Shown piece by piece: positions 7,279 to 17,060 of a stretch of DNA of 64,000 nt. Both the position numbers and the translations under genes were made by a program. Every line of letters starts with the position of its first letter. The stretch's first letter is position 1. Under the pieces are notes generated by a model. It was not told the origin of the DNA, did no database searches, and worked only from the letters and a program-made list of their open reading frames with translations. This DNA is from Wohlfahrtiimonas larvae (GTDB lineage Bacteria; Pseudomonadota; Gammaproteobacteria; Cardiobacteriales; Wohlfahrtiimonadaceae), in contig NZ_BAABKE010000003.1 in assembly GCF_039543665.1 (NCBI RefSeq), positions 310,001 through 374,000 on the forward strand, in the 5' to 3' direction.

Positions 7279-8814
7279 CTAATCTATAAGATTCAATATT
7301 GTATAAACATGAGGCATTTGAGAATAGCCACTAGATAAAGATGGAAATTTTTTCACAAACTCATCTTTTTCTAAATTAAGTAACTCTCCAAAAGGCACAG
7401 CTAAAGTTGTATCAATACTAGATATTAAATCCTTATCTATCTTATTTTCTAAGAATTCACCATATACTACATACTCTGTTAGCTTGCGATTCTGTTCTGA
7501 TTTAACCAAAGGAATATTTACACTCTTCATTTTTTGTAAATTTATATTTTTCTTATCATCATCAAATGGAAAAAAAGCCAATATATCATGTAAAAACATA
7601 TAAATATCATAAAAAATCATTGTCGAATTTTTATTAGATACGCTTAAATAATTAGACAGTGACTCTAAACGAATATCTGAAAGAGGTGTATAAAGAGGAT
7701 TAGTCAAAAATCTAAACCAATTTCTACCAAAATGGAATCTAGCTCTAAAATCTCTATAATGATTTATCATAGATCTAGGGTCATTAATATCTAAGTTATT
7801 ATTTGAAAAATAATTAAAAAATTCTTTTTGAACTAAATTATGTTCTACTTCTGAAGAAAAATAACTTTTCAATCTACCCATAATTTGACGTGGTGAACCT
7901 AAGTATTGCCCCCTCAAACTTTCACCACCTGCACCATGAACATGTAAAGTCTTCGGAGTAAATACATAATGAGGTTTATATATACAATCATAAACTCCTG
8001 AGTTACCATACTTATACAATAAAAACTGTTCTTTATCAGTTACTATTTGCTTATAATTACCTATAGATGAGTTATCTAAAACGATGCCAAAATACTGAGC
8101 GATTTTTTGAGCTATAAAATAATCATCTTCTAATTTACGATTACTAGCAAATTTTATTTTTTTTGCAGCATTGTCAATATTACTGCAAATACCAAACACA
8201 ACCCGAGAATCCATCCCACCACTTAAATCACATCGTACACTTTGAGTTGGCAATAAATCAACTAAGGTATTCAATACGCTTATTTGACTTAAAATCACTT
8301 TATGTAAAGTTAACCGATACTCATTAACATTTGTTATATTAGGTAAAACATAGGTTCTTTTTTCTAGAATTAACGTTTGAGACTTTATTTTAATACAATA
8401 GTCTCTAGGTAAAATTTTTATATTACAGATCAAAGTATTATAATTTAATGGTTGGCCACCCAATGAGTGTTTAATCTTATATGAATATAAACCGGGTAAA
8501 TATATTTCTGTATTGATCTTTTTCTTCTTTAATTCTTCAACTAACTTATAAAAAGAATTAGATACAGCCCAATAATCGCTAGACTGGAAATAATATAATA
8601 CATCTTGCCCTGTAGGATCTGCCATAATCAAACTAGACTGTTCGTTATCATCATAATGAACTAATGAATATCTACCACTCTGTAACTCTAATAAATTATG
8701 ATGTTCTGCAACATACTTAATCATCCCATCTAATGACAAAATTATGCAATGCTCAGAATACCCTATTCCTGAAAAATAATTTTTAGGGGTTGCCAACGAA
8801 TCAACAAAAAACAT
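7279..8814 (-). CDS. Asparagine-synthetase-like amide synthase lacking the glutaminase cysteine
   Basis: 511 residues. The C-terminal part carries the PP-loop SGGMDS at residues 198-203 and GAGGESLRGQY near 294, the counterpart of the GEGADELFGGY loop of AsnB. Residues 1-150 keep a faint glutaminase-like fold (GRYSLVHYDD, then MADPTGQDVLYY and SNSFYKL) but start MFFVDS, so the Cys-2 nucleophile is missing; an AAGGA site before the ATG supports this start. Loss of Cys with retention of the adenylating domain is known in beta-lactam synthetase relatives. The enzyme would adenylate a carboxylate and form an amide using an amine other than glutamine-derived ammonia. Its place in the capsule locus points to polysaccharide modification. 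Very AT-rich. Confidence 0.75.
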   Translation of the reverse strand: MFFVDSLATPKNYFSGIGYSEHCIILSLDGMIKYVAEHHNLLELQSGRYSLVHYDDNEQSSLIMADPTGQDVLYYFQSSDYWAVSNSFYKLVEELKKKKINTEIYLPGLYSYKIKHSLGGQPLNYNTLICNIKILPRDYCIKIKSQTLILEKRTYVLPNITNVNEYRLTLHKVILSQISVLNTLVDLLPTQSVRCDLSGGMDSRVVFGICSNIDNAAKKIKFASNRKLEDDYFIAQKIAQYFGIVLDNSSIGNYKQIVTDKEQFLLYKYGNSGVYDCIYKPHYVFTPKTLHVHGAGGESLRGQYLGSPRQIMGRLKSYFSSEVEHNLVQKEFFNYFSNNNLDINDPRSMINHYRDFRARFHFGRNWFRFLTNPLYTPLSDIRLESLSNYLSVSNKNSTMIFYDIYMFLHDILAFFPFDDDKKNINLQKMKSVNIPLVKSEQNRKLTEYVVYGEFLENKIDKDLISSIDTTLAVPFGELLNLEKDEFVKKFPSLSSGYSQMPHVYTILNLID

Positions 8815-8871
8815 TATAGAATCCTTGTAAAAATATTTGTTCCAAAAGGTAATACATTACAAATAACCTAA

Positions 8872-11800
8872 TTACTTAGCACTGATTAAGTTCAATTCTT
8901 TACTTATAGTCTGACCCAACCCGCATTGTTGAATTACTCGCTCATGCCCATTTTTAGAAATTGTTGAATAGATATTTGGGTTCTCTGCCATTTTAATAAT
9001 CTCATCAGCTAAAGCCTCATAGTCTTCCATGTCAACCATAATACCATCTTCATCAGACACAAATTCAGGAATAGCCGTAACTCTAGAAGATACAGAAACC
9101 AATCCTGCTATTCTAGCTTCATCTCTAGAAACACCTTGGCTATCCCATCTAGTAGGATTAATAAATACCCCATACTCACTATATTTTTCAGCCATTTCAG
9201 AATGTGATAAAAAACCTTTATTTATAATAACATTCTGAAAGCCTTTTAATGGTGCCACTGTCTCATCAAATAATTCTCCATCCCCACAAATTTCTACTTT
9301 GTATTTGGAAAAATCTGTTTTTTTCGATAAAGCAATAATGGCATTAACAGTCACATCATTCGCATATTTTTTACCTGCAAATGGACGAATGGTTAATAAG
9401 TTATAACGCTGATTAATATCTTTTACTTCATATGGAAAGATATTTTCATCTACATAATTATGAATAATATGCGTTTGTTTATTTGGAAATACTCTAGCTA
9501 ATCCTTCTTCTGATTCAGCTCTAAGATATTGAGATACAAAAATAAAATTAACATTTTCATTCAACTCCTTATCTAAAAGATTTTGCCAAAATGTGACTCT
9601 ACGAGCACTAAGTTTTTTCTGTCTAGAAATTTGATCATTCGTCATACGATCAAACTCAAATGATCGACGCTGCCAAGTTTGAATTTCCGCACCATGAATC
9701 CAAATATAAATTTGAATAGTATCTTTAAATGCTTTAACAATATCCCACATAGCTTGGTCAATTAAATGTATAAATACTCTTTTAAATTGGCCAGATGCAA
9801 GTGCATCTACTAGCTCCTTTTTCCCTCCTTGGAAGATATCAATACTTTCAAATTCTCTAAAATCTGTTGAAGTATTATTTGCAAATCTAAACATATCGAC
9901 TACTGTATTTTCTTTTTTATATGCCCTTAAACGACTATGCAGAAATCCATATTTATATAAATCGTCATATGCGGGATATTGTTTTGCAAGCACTAATGTA
10001 TCACTTTTTCCTATTAAATTATTAACCTGCTCTCGAATCTCACCAATTTTTAAAGTTTGAACATTTGCACTTCCTCTGCCCATCACTTTAAAACCAATTC
10101 GAACATATTTACATGCTTCTGGGATTGCCATTGCATGACTATGGTTATCTACTTTAATAATACTGTGTGCTAGCTTTTCTTTATTTTGATCTAAGAAAAG
10201 AAAAACAGTTCTAAAATCACAGTCAACAATTTCACCAACTGTTTCAAAGATACTATTTAATACAAGATTCACCTCTTCTCTTGTAAAAATTGTTCTAAAA
10301 TAAATATAAGCATGCTTATCATTTTCTAATGTTGACTTAATTTCTACGCCATTAGATCTGTTAATGATTTGTATTTGTTTATTCTTAGGTCGTACTAATT
10401 CTTTATCCATATCATCTTTAGAAAAAAGAATAATGTCATCACTGTCATAAGATAGCTTTTCTACTCTACGCGCAACATTATCTAATCTAATTTGAAGTTC
10501 CTGTTGAACTTTTACGTTAGACTTCCCTTTCAATCTAACACTAAGTTGCCCAAAGACCGTACCTTCAGGAATATCTAATGTAAATGAAGTTGTCGGTATA
10601 ACCGTAGCATATGTTAATTGCTGATGATCTTTATCTAAGAATTGGAATACAAATAGAACATCACCATCATACTCCATCAAATTTTTTATGTTGATTCTAT
10701 TCCACTTTTCAACTTCTAGAGGTTGAGTTAATGCCACCAATCGGTGTTGATCATTTGGCAAATGAGAATCCAATAAAACGGTTTTATTTTCAATCGAAAA
10801 TTTAATTTCTTTACGCAGTGTTTCTTTAACCAACCCTTCATCGACTAAGAGGCACTTCTCCATAGCAGGCCCAGAACAATTGTTAAAAGTAATATTCTCA
10901 GCAATAGGTAATAAATGATTAGATAAACTCACACCTGCATCAAGCACTAAATCTTGACATACTAAAGCAATATTTGCTTGATCGGCAGCCTTACCATTAT
11001 CGATATAATTTAAGGCATCACTTGAAAAAGCTTTTTCCTGAATCAGTAATCCCTTAAGAACTTTAGGAAAATCATATTGATTCAATAAATCAATAAAATA
11101 TTTTTTAGTATAAAGAGTTTTAGATGTTTGATATTCATCGACAAACAAATACTCTTTACCTTCGCGATCTAATAGCTGATCTTTGGAATAACTATAATAT
11201 CTATCTTTTGTAACAGGACAATTATTATGATATTTCAAGTAATGGTAACTTAATAGCATATCTATTAGATAATTTTGTCCATAATAATCGTCAGAATTAA
11301 ACACTGTAACATGAGTTGCATCCAAAGCAATCAATGCTTCTAGAACCTCTTGATGATTTTTAAAAGCCTTAATGTTACTAGATGATTCAACTGCTATCGA
11401 TGTTTCAATCAATAAAGTTTTATCTTCAATTGATTGATGGTTAAACTGCTCAATCGCCCAATCAATATCTGCTTGAGTTTCACACTTCACCAATACAGCA
11501 ACATGTTGACTCATTGACTTATTTTTTTTATAAATTTTAAGCTTTTGTAAAATATAATTTAAGCGATGCTCATAAGTATGTTGAGATAATACTGAGCGCA
11601 ATCCTTGTAATTTAAACTTCTTACGGGTTATTTCATCGACTAAAATATTATCTACTTGTCTTTGCAACTCTCCCTTATTATCTGAACAAACAACTAAGTC
11701 CCCAAATAAAAGGCGAACACCTCTAGAATAATTACTTAAAACGATTGTATTAGATGCAAGCATTTCAAAAACACGACGCGCAAACATCGTTTGAGATTGC

Positions 11801-13125
11801 TTAATCGTATTCATATTAATCCCAAACTCATAGCCTTTATAAGCTTTATCAATCTCTTCAGGCGGTAATGAACCTAAAATTAAAGACTGATATCTTTCGG
11901 GGAATTGATAATGCGGATGATCATTATTAAAGTTGCGATCATAAATATCTAATCCACGACTATTGATTGCAACATCAGAGAGAACAGAAAAATCTCTTTG
12001 TCTAACAGGATATTTAAGATAATAAGAACCTGCAAAATTAAATTTATCAATACGTTCATACAACTCTATAGGATTATGAACTTTAGGCTGTGCTGCAAAT
12101 GGCATTAAATAAACATCATTATGCTGCACTGCTTCTTTATATTTTTGAATACAATCTATATCTGTTGTAAAAACAACATCGACCTGTTTAGCAACTTCAA
12201 TAAATGTACCGAAATGAACAGGATCTTCTTTATTCCAAAAAAGGGTTTTAATGTTATTTTTTTGGCAAAACTCTATGAGCTCAAATAATTCCTCCGCTTG
12301 TTGGCTAACCTTTAATTTCCATAAGCCATCTTTCCCCTGCCAAGCAGACTCAATAAAAACAAAATCGGGCTTAAACTCAATCAACTCATTTTTAAAATTA
12401 TTTGGCGTGATCTGCAATGTCTCAGCCTCAGGTGCAAAACAAAGTGAGGTAAATTCATCCATAATCGTTGCTATTTTAATCTCTCTTTCTTCTTCAAGAT
12501 AAGATTCAACTAATTGGGCATGAGTAGATGAAAACCTTGGTTTATTTTTTACCAATGATTTAACCTCTGAAGAATCTTTTATTAAATTAAGTGCCTCAGA
12601 TTTTAATTTTTTACGATGTTTATTATCACGATATAAATGCATTAAATCAGCTGGTAGACTGATAAAATTCTTTATAGATTTTGTGGCATGTATCAACAAA
12701 TAACCTAATCTATAAGAATAAGTCCGATAAAGAGAGTTTTTTTGATCTTGAATTTGATCTTGAAGTTGTTTAATTTCTTTAAGATATCTTTCTTCCCTAG
12801 CCAAAAGCCCTTCATAACTTGTCTGCAACTTTAAAAAATCTTGTCGAGAGAGAGAGTTAGACGTGCTATTTTCAACATTCTCTTTTAAGTCCGAAATATT
12901 TTTCAAATATTTCTTCTCTCGTTCAATCATTCCTTTATAATTCGCATCCAATTTTCGCATTTGGCGCTCAAGATTTTCAATCTCTTTTTGATACTGTAAA
13001 ATGAGAGAATTATCTCTAGATTGAGGATTGATAGATAAATCATTAGCTTCGATCAATAAAGATTTTTTTCCATCTATAATATTTACTTGATTTTCCACTA
13101 ACTGCTCTTTCTGTTTTTTACGCAT
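8872..13125 (-). CDS. Giant multidomain capsule glycosyltransferase (coiled coil, CgeB-like GT, GT4)
   Basis: 1417 residues. Order: lysine/glutamate-rich coiled coil about 40-130; CgeB-like transferase about 215-530 (FIESAWQG, FWNKEDPVHFGTF, MFARRVFEMLASNT, HTYEHRL); a degenerate GT-A-like section about 540-720 (VTVFNSDDYYGQNYL); a region with beta-sandwich character about 740-1010; and a GT4-type transferase about 1050-1417 (IWIHGAEIQTW, FVSQYLRAESE, LLTIRPFAGKKYAND, FINPTRWDSQGVSRDEA, which contains the E.A..G pattern). No signal peptide. Two active-looking transferase modules in one chain suggest it polymerises a two-sugar repeat, as known for other capsule polymerases. The first module duplicates the gene at 4458-5426. 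Flanked by wecC (53-base gap) and the amide synthase. Confidence 0.75.
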   Translation of the reverse strand: MRKKQKEQLVENQVNIIDGKKSLLIEANDLSINPQSRDNSLILQYQKEIENLERQMRKLDANYKGMIEREKKYLKNISDLKENVENSTSNSLSRQDFLKLQTSYEGLLAREERYLKEIKQLQDQIQDQKNSLYRTYSYRLGYLLIHATKSIKNFISLPADLMHLYRDNKHRKKLKSEALNLIKDSSEVKSLVKNKPRFSSTHAQLVESYLEEEREIKIATIMDEFTSLCFAPEAETLQITPNNFKNELIEFKPDFVFIESAWQGKDGLWKLKVSQQAEELFELIEFCQKNNIKTLFWNKEDPVHFGTFIEVAKQVDVVFTTDIDCIQKYKEAVQHNDVYLMPFAAQPKVHNPIELYERIDKFNFAGSYYLKYPVRQRDFSVLSDVAINSRGLDIYDRNFNNDHPHYQFPERYQSLILGSLPPEEIDKAYKGYEFGINMNTIKQSQTMFARRVFEMLASNTIVLSNYSRGVRLLFGDLVVCSDNKGELQRQVDNILVDEITRKKFKLQGLRSVLSQHTYEHRLNYILQKLKIYKKNKSMSQHVAVLVKCETQADIDWAIEQFNHQSIEDKTLLIETSIAVESSSNIKAFKNHQEVLEALIALDATHVTVFNSDDYYGQNYLIDMLLSYHYLKYHNNCPVTKDRYYSYSKDQLLDREGKEYLFVDEYQTSKTLYTKKYFIDLLNQYDFPKVLKGLLIQEKAFSSDALNYIDNGKAADQANIALVCQDLVLDAGVSLSNHLLPIAENITFNNCSGPAMEKCLLVDEGLVKETLRKEIKFSIENKTVLLDSHLPNDQHRLVALTQPLEVEKWNRINIKNLMEYDGDVLFVFQFLDKDHQQLTYATVIPTTSFTLDIPEGTVFGQLSVRLKGKSNVKVQQELQIRLDNVARRVEKLSYDSDDIILFSKDDMDKELVRPKNKQIQIINRSNGVEIKSTLENDKHAYIYFRTIFTREEVNLVLNSIFETVGEIVDCDFRTVFLFLDQNKEKLAHSIIKVDNHSHAMAIPEACKYVRIGFKVMGRGSANVQTLKIGEIREQVNNLIGKSDTLVLAKQYPAYDDLYKYGFLHSRLRAYKKENTVVDMFRFANNTSTDFREFESIDIFQGGKKELVDALASGQFKRVFIHLIDQAMWDIVKAFKDTIQIYIWIHGAEIQTWQRRSFEFDRMTNDQISRQKKLSARRVTFWQNLLDKELNENVNFIFVSQYLRAESEEGLARVFPNKQTHIIHNYVDENIFPYEVKDINQRYNLLTIRPFAGKKYANDVTVNAIIALSKKTDFSKYKVEICGDGELFDETVAPLKGFQNVIINKGFLSHSEMAEKYSEYGVFINPTRWDSQGVSRDEARIAGLVSVSSRVTAIPEFVSDEDGIMVDMEDYEALADEIIKMAENPNIYSTISKNGHERVIQQCGLGQTISKELNLISAK

Positions 13126-13178
13126 TTCTAATACCTATAAACTTATCAACCACAGAGATAATTCATATCTCAAAATTA

Positions 13179-14435
13179 TTAAACAATACCTTTGGTATCA
13201 ACAACTACCGAGTCATTTCTGAATGATAAACCTGACTTAAATTCATTATGATCCACCAAAATCACAGCAACATCTGCCATATCTTTAGCTGCATCATATG
13301 AGATCAATTCAAAGCTTTGCTTAGTTTCAAAATGATCATTCGCAATATTTGGCTCTACTGCCAATACTTGGTTAGGATATAAAGCTGCAAGTTTATTAGT
13401 GATCATCAATGCTGGGCTTTCACGCAAATCATCAATATTTGGTTTAAATGCTAAGCCATAACATACAACTTTTACTGCATTCGCTGCTTTACCAGTTTTT
13501 GCTACAACTTCTTGTACTGCTTCTTGTACTTTGCTAATAACCCATTGTGGCTTGCCATCATTCACTTCACGTGCTGTGCGCACAATTCTTGCCAATTCAG
13601 GTGTTTTATTCACGATAAACCAAGGATCAACAGCGATACAATGCCCACCAACGCCAGGGCCTGGTTGCAAAATATTCACACGAGGATGACGATTAGATAA
13701 CTCAATCAATTCCCAAACATTGATATCTAATTTATCTGAAATTAATGATAATTCATTCGCAAATGCAATATTCACATCACGGAATGCATTTTCTGTTAAT
13801 TTTGCCATTTCAGCAGTACGAGCATTCGTCGTTGGTAATTCACCTTTCACAAAAATACGGTAAACTTCAATCGCCTTTGCAGAACATTCTGGTGTAATAC
13901 CACCGATCACGCGGTCATTTTCCACTAACTCTCTAATCACTTGACCTGGCAATACGCGCTCAGGACAATAAGCCACATAAATATCTTGCCCTGTTTCACC
14001 TTCTTTCGGGAATTTTAAATCAGGGCGAGCTGCTGATAACCAACTGATCATATCATCCGTTGTGCCCACAGGTGATGTAGATTCTAAGATGATTGTATTG
14101 CCTTTTTCTAATACAGGTGCGATTGCTTTTGCAACCGCTTCAATATAACTCACATCAGGTTCATAATCACCTTTGAATGGTGTTGGTACAGCGATCACAA
14201 AAGCATCTGCTTTTTCAGGCTGAGTTGTTGCACGTAAAAAACCATCTGCCACCGCTACACGAACTAAATCTTCTAAGCCTGGCTCAACAATATGAATTTT
14301 CCCCTGATTGATTGTATCTACAGCTTTTTGATTAACATCTACGCCGATCACTTTTACTTTTTGAGAAGCAAACATTGCTGCTGCTGGTAAGCCGATATAA
14401 CCTAGGCCAATAACTGAAATTGTTGGAGTACTCAT
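13179..14435 (-). CDS. wecC: UDP-N-acetyl-D-mannosamine dehydrogenase
   Basis: Oxidises UDP-ManNAc twice with NAD+ to UDP-ManNAcA in the cytoplasm. 418 residues, the family length. Rossmann motif GLGYIGLP at residues 10-17; substrate-binding VPTPFKG; ESTSPVGTT; YCPERVLPG; the KLTENAFRDVNIAFANE helix; PGPGVGGHCIAVDPWF with the catalytic Cys; and a C-terminal GLAFKPNIDDLRESPA. Directly downstream of wecB with a 2-base gap. The pair predicts an N-acetylmannosaminuronic acid residue in the capsule, since no other enterobacterial common antigen genes are present. Confidence 0.95.
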   Translation of the reverse strand: MSTPTISVIGLGYIGLPAAAMFASQKVKVIGVDVNQKAVDTINQGKIHIVEPGLEDLVRVAVADGFLRATTQPEKADAFVIAVPTPFKGDYEPDVSYIEAVAKAIAPVLEKGNTIILESTSPVGTTDDMISWLSAARPDLKFPKEGETGQDIYVAYCPERVLPGQVIRELVENDRVIGGITPECSAKAIEVYRIFVKGELPTTNARTAEMAKLTENAFRDVNIAFANELSLISDKLDINVWELIELSNRHPRVNILQPGPGVGGHCIAVDPWFIVNKTPELARIVRTAREVNDGKPQWVISKVQEAVQEVVAKTGKAANAVKVVCYGLAFKPNIDDLRESPALMITNKLAALYPNQVLAVEPNIANDHFETKQSFELISYDAAKDMADVAVILVDHNEFKSGLSFRNDSVVVDTKGIV

Positions 14436-14437
14436 GA

Positions 14438-15574
14438 TTAATTTCCTTGTGTAGATTGCATACTTTGTAATAACGATCGAACGATTTGTTTTGAGGCAGT
14501 TCCATCCCCATATGGATTTTTAGCACTAGACATTTGTAAGTAAAAATCCTGATCTTCTAATAACTTTTGACAATATTGAATAATATTTTGAGTATCTGTC
14601 CCCACTAGTAACACAGTACCAGCCTTCACTGCCTCTGGGCGCTCGGTAGTGTCTCTCATCACCAATACAGGCTTACCTAAAGATGGTGCTTCTTCTTGCA
14701 CACCACCGGAATCACTTAAAATGAATTGTGATTTCGACATCAAATAAACAAATGGTAAATATTCTTGTGGTTCAATTAATTTAATATTAGGGATATCCCA
14801 TAATTCTTGAATAAAAATATTGCGTACCTTCGGGTTCAAGTGCATAGGAATCACAAAATTAATATGAGGGTACATCTGCGATAATTCTTTAACTGCAGCG
14901 CTAATATTACTAATCCCCTGTCCATGATTTTCACGACGATGTGCTGTAATTAATACCATCGGTTGGTCATTTTGAGTGAAAGGAAATTTTTCTTCCATCT
15001 GTTGTTTTAATTCATCACCTTCCAAGAGCTTGACAACATCTAGCAATGCATCAATGACAGTGTTACCTGTGACAAATACATTATCTGCATTTACACCTTC
15101 TCTTAAAAGATTGTCTTGTGCTTCATTAGTCGGTGAAAAGTGCATTTGAGATAAAACACCCGTCAAACAACGATTGCCTTCTTCTGGCCATGGTGAATAC
15201 AAGTCATAGGTCCTTAAACCTGCCTCCACATGCCCGATCGAAATTTGTTGGTAAAATGCAGCTAAACTTGCGGCAAATGTAGTTGAAGTATCGCCATGCA
15301 CCAAAACATAATCAGGTTCAAAATCTTTTAAAATAGGAGCTAAACCTAATAAAATACTGGAGGTAATTCCTTCTAAAGTTTGCCCTTGCTTCATGATATT
15401 TAAATCATAATCGGGTTGTATATCAAATAGAGAAAGCACTTGATCCAACATTTCTCTATGTTGTGCTGTTACACATACTTTTGATTCAATGCTCGTATAT
15501 TTCTTTAGCTCTTTTACTAAAGGTGCCATTTTAATAGCTTCAGGACGAGTACCGAATATTGTTAAAACCTTCAC
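14438..15574 (-). CDS. wecB: UDP-N-acetylglucosamine 2-epimerase (non-hydrolysing)
   Basis: Interconverts UDP-GlcNAc and UDP-ManNAc, supplying WecC. 378 residues with TIFGTRPEAIKMAPL at the N-terminus, VHGDTSTTFAASLAAF, the GHVEAGLRTYD catalytic loop, PEEGNR, ITAHRRENHG and SDSGGVQEEAPSLGKPVLVMRDTTERPEA, all classical for the non-hydrolysing family. It follows kpsT by 40 bases and opens the sugar-synthesis half of the locus. Confidence 0.96.
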   Translation of the reverse strand: MKVLTIFGTRPEAIKMAPLVKELKKYTSIESKVCVTAQHREMLDQVLSLFDIQPDYDLNIMKQGQTLEGITSSILLGLAPILKDFEPDYVLVHGDTSTTFAASLAAFYQQISIGHVEAGLRTYDLYSPWPEEGNRCLTGVLSQMHFSPTNEAQDNLLREGVNADNVFVTGNTVIDALLDVVKLLEGDELKQQMEEKFPFTQNDQPMVLITAHRRENHGQGISNISAAVKELSQMYPHINFVIPMHLNPKVRNIFIQELWDIPNIKLIEPQEYLPFVYLMSKSQFILSDSGGVQEEAPSLGKPVLVMRDTTERPEAVKAGTVLLVGTDTQNIIQYCQKLLEDQDFYLQMSSAKNPYGDGTASKQIVRSLLQSMQSTQGN

Positions 15575-15613
15575 ATTTTCACCTTAAAATTACTGCCTAT
15601 AAATTTTTTGGCT

Positions 15614-16273
15614 TTATAAGTTTTGATAAACCTTAATGCCTTCTTCCACATCATCATACAATGTGGCTTTTCCATCATTTAACACTATTACTAAATCACA
15701 CATCGTGCGCACTTGTGTCATTCCGTGTGTAACCAATAAAATATTAGCCTGCCCCACTTTGGCTTTAAATGCATCACTGGCTTTTGTTTTAAAGTGCACA
15801 TCCCCGACGGACATTGCCTCATCCACTAAATAATAATCAAAATCAAAAGCAAGGCTCAATCCAAAAGCAACGCGCCCCTTCATGCCAGAAGAATAAGTTT
15901 TAGTTGGTAAATCAAAATACTCGCCAATCTCTGCAAACTCTTCGACAAATGTAACTTTTTCTTTTAATGCTTGCCCTCTAAAACCTTGTGTCCGTGCGAT
16001 AAACTTTACATTTTCACGGGCAGACAAAGAACCTTGGAAGCCACCACTTAAACCCACAGGCCAAGAAATAGACTTATCTGTAATGATTCTGCCACTATCT
16101 GGCGTATCTACTTTTGCCAATAGATTCATTAAAGTAGATTTACCTGCACCATTTCGCCCAATGATCGCGACATTTCGGCCACTAGGAATGGTAAAAGAGA
16201 GATCCCGAAATATATACTTTCGACCACCTTTATGATGCAAGTATGACTTGGTGACTTTTCTAATCTCTATCAT
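15614..16273 (-). CDS. kpsT: Capsule polysaccharide ABC exporter, ATPase
   Basis: 219 residues, the length of KpsT/CtrD. Walker A GRNGAGKST near residue 38, signature TYSSGMKGRVAFGLSLAFD, Walker B YLVDEAMSVGD and the switch VTHG. It powers export of the lipid-linked, finished polysaccharide through KpsM. The start overlaps the kpsM stop by 4 bases (ATGA). The degenerate signature (SSGMKGR in place of LSGGQ) is normal for this exporter family. Confidence 0.95.
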   Translation of the reverse strand: MIEIRKVTKSYLHHKGGRKYIFRDLSFTIPSGRNVAIIGRNGAGKSTLMNLLAKVDTPDSGRIITDKSISWPVGLSGGFQGSLSARENVKFIARTQGFRGQALKEKVTFVEEFAEIGEYFDLPTKTYSSGMKGRVAFGLSLAFDFDYYLVDEAMSVGDVHFKTKASDAFKAKVGQANILLVTHGMTQVRTMCDLVIVLNDGKATLYDDVEEGIKVYQNL

Positions 16274-17058
16274 CGAGTCAATAATCTCTCTTTGCGTGCT
16301 TTATATAATCCAAAAGCACAAAATAATATGATAATTGTTGCAATAGTAGGATAGATTGTGCTTACTCCATTAATTTCAGGGTAATATATCAACACAGAAG
16401 ATCTAATATTACTGATGATATGTGCGTAAGGATTCCACAAAAGCCATGATAAATATTTTTCAGGAATCACCCATAAGGGAAATATAACCCCAGACATAAA
16501 ATAGAGTGCCATAAACATAATACCCACAAAGGATTTAATAGTTGGCAGAGCTTGAGATACAACACTTAATAACACACCTAATCCAAAGGAAAATAATATC
16601 CCCATTAATATTGCCCCCAAAAAACCTATAGGATGAGCAATACTGACATCATAATGAAACCAATAGCCTAAACAAAATAAAAAAATCAGATAGATGATGC
16701 TATAAATGATAATTTCGACCAATGTCCTAGCAATATAAGTATCGAAAATTTTAATATTCGGGTACACAAATAGCGCCTTGTTTGCACTAACAGAATCCAT
16801 TAGCTTTCTCGCAATATTACGCATCATAAAAAATGGAATCATACCCGTTAATAAAAATATAGGATAATCCATACCTTGAACAGATCTAGCTCGAATGACT
16901 GTAAAAATAAAAAACATCACCATGACATGAAGCATTGGTTCAAAGATCATCCAAAAAGCCCCCATTCGGCGGCTCCCAAAGCGTGTTTGGAATTCTCTCA
17001 GCAGTAGTGCAAATAACACATCTGCCATGATCTGAATGGAGGTTCTTCTAACTTTCAT
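16270..17058 (-). CDS. kpsM: Capsule polysaccharide ABC exporter, permease
   Basis: 262 residues with six predicted transmembrane segments (first near residues 35-60, last near 230-250) and the ABC-2 family signature region LREFQTRFGSRRMGAFW at the N-terminus, as in KpsM/CtrC/BexB. Forms the inner-membrane channel with KpsT. It starts 2 bases after the kpsD-like stop and overlaps kpsT. Confidence 0.95.
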   Translation of the reverse strand: MKVRRTSIQIMADVLFALLLREFQTRFGSRRMGAFWMIFEPMLHVMVMFFIFTVIRARSVQGMDYPIFLLTGMIPFFMMRNIARKLMDSVSANKALFVYPNIKIFDTYIARTLVEIIIYSIIYLIFLFCLGYWFHYDVSIAHPIGFLGAILMGILFSFGLGVLLSVVSQALPTIKSFVGIMFMALYFMSGVIFPLWVIPEKYLSWLLWNPYAHIISNIRSSVLIYYPEINGVSTIYPTIATIIILFCAFGLYKARKERLLTR

Positions 17059-17060
17059 TA

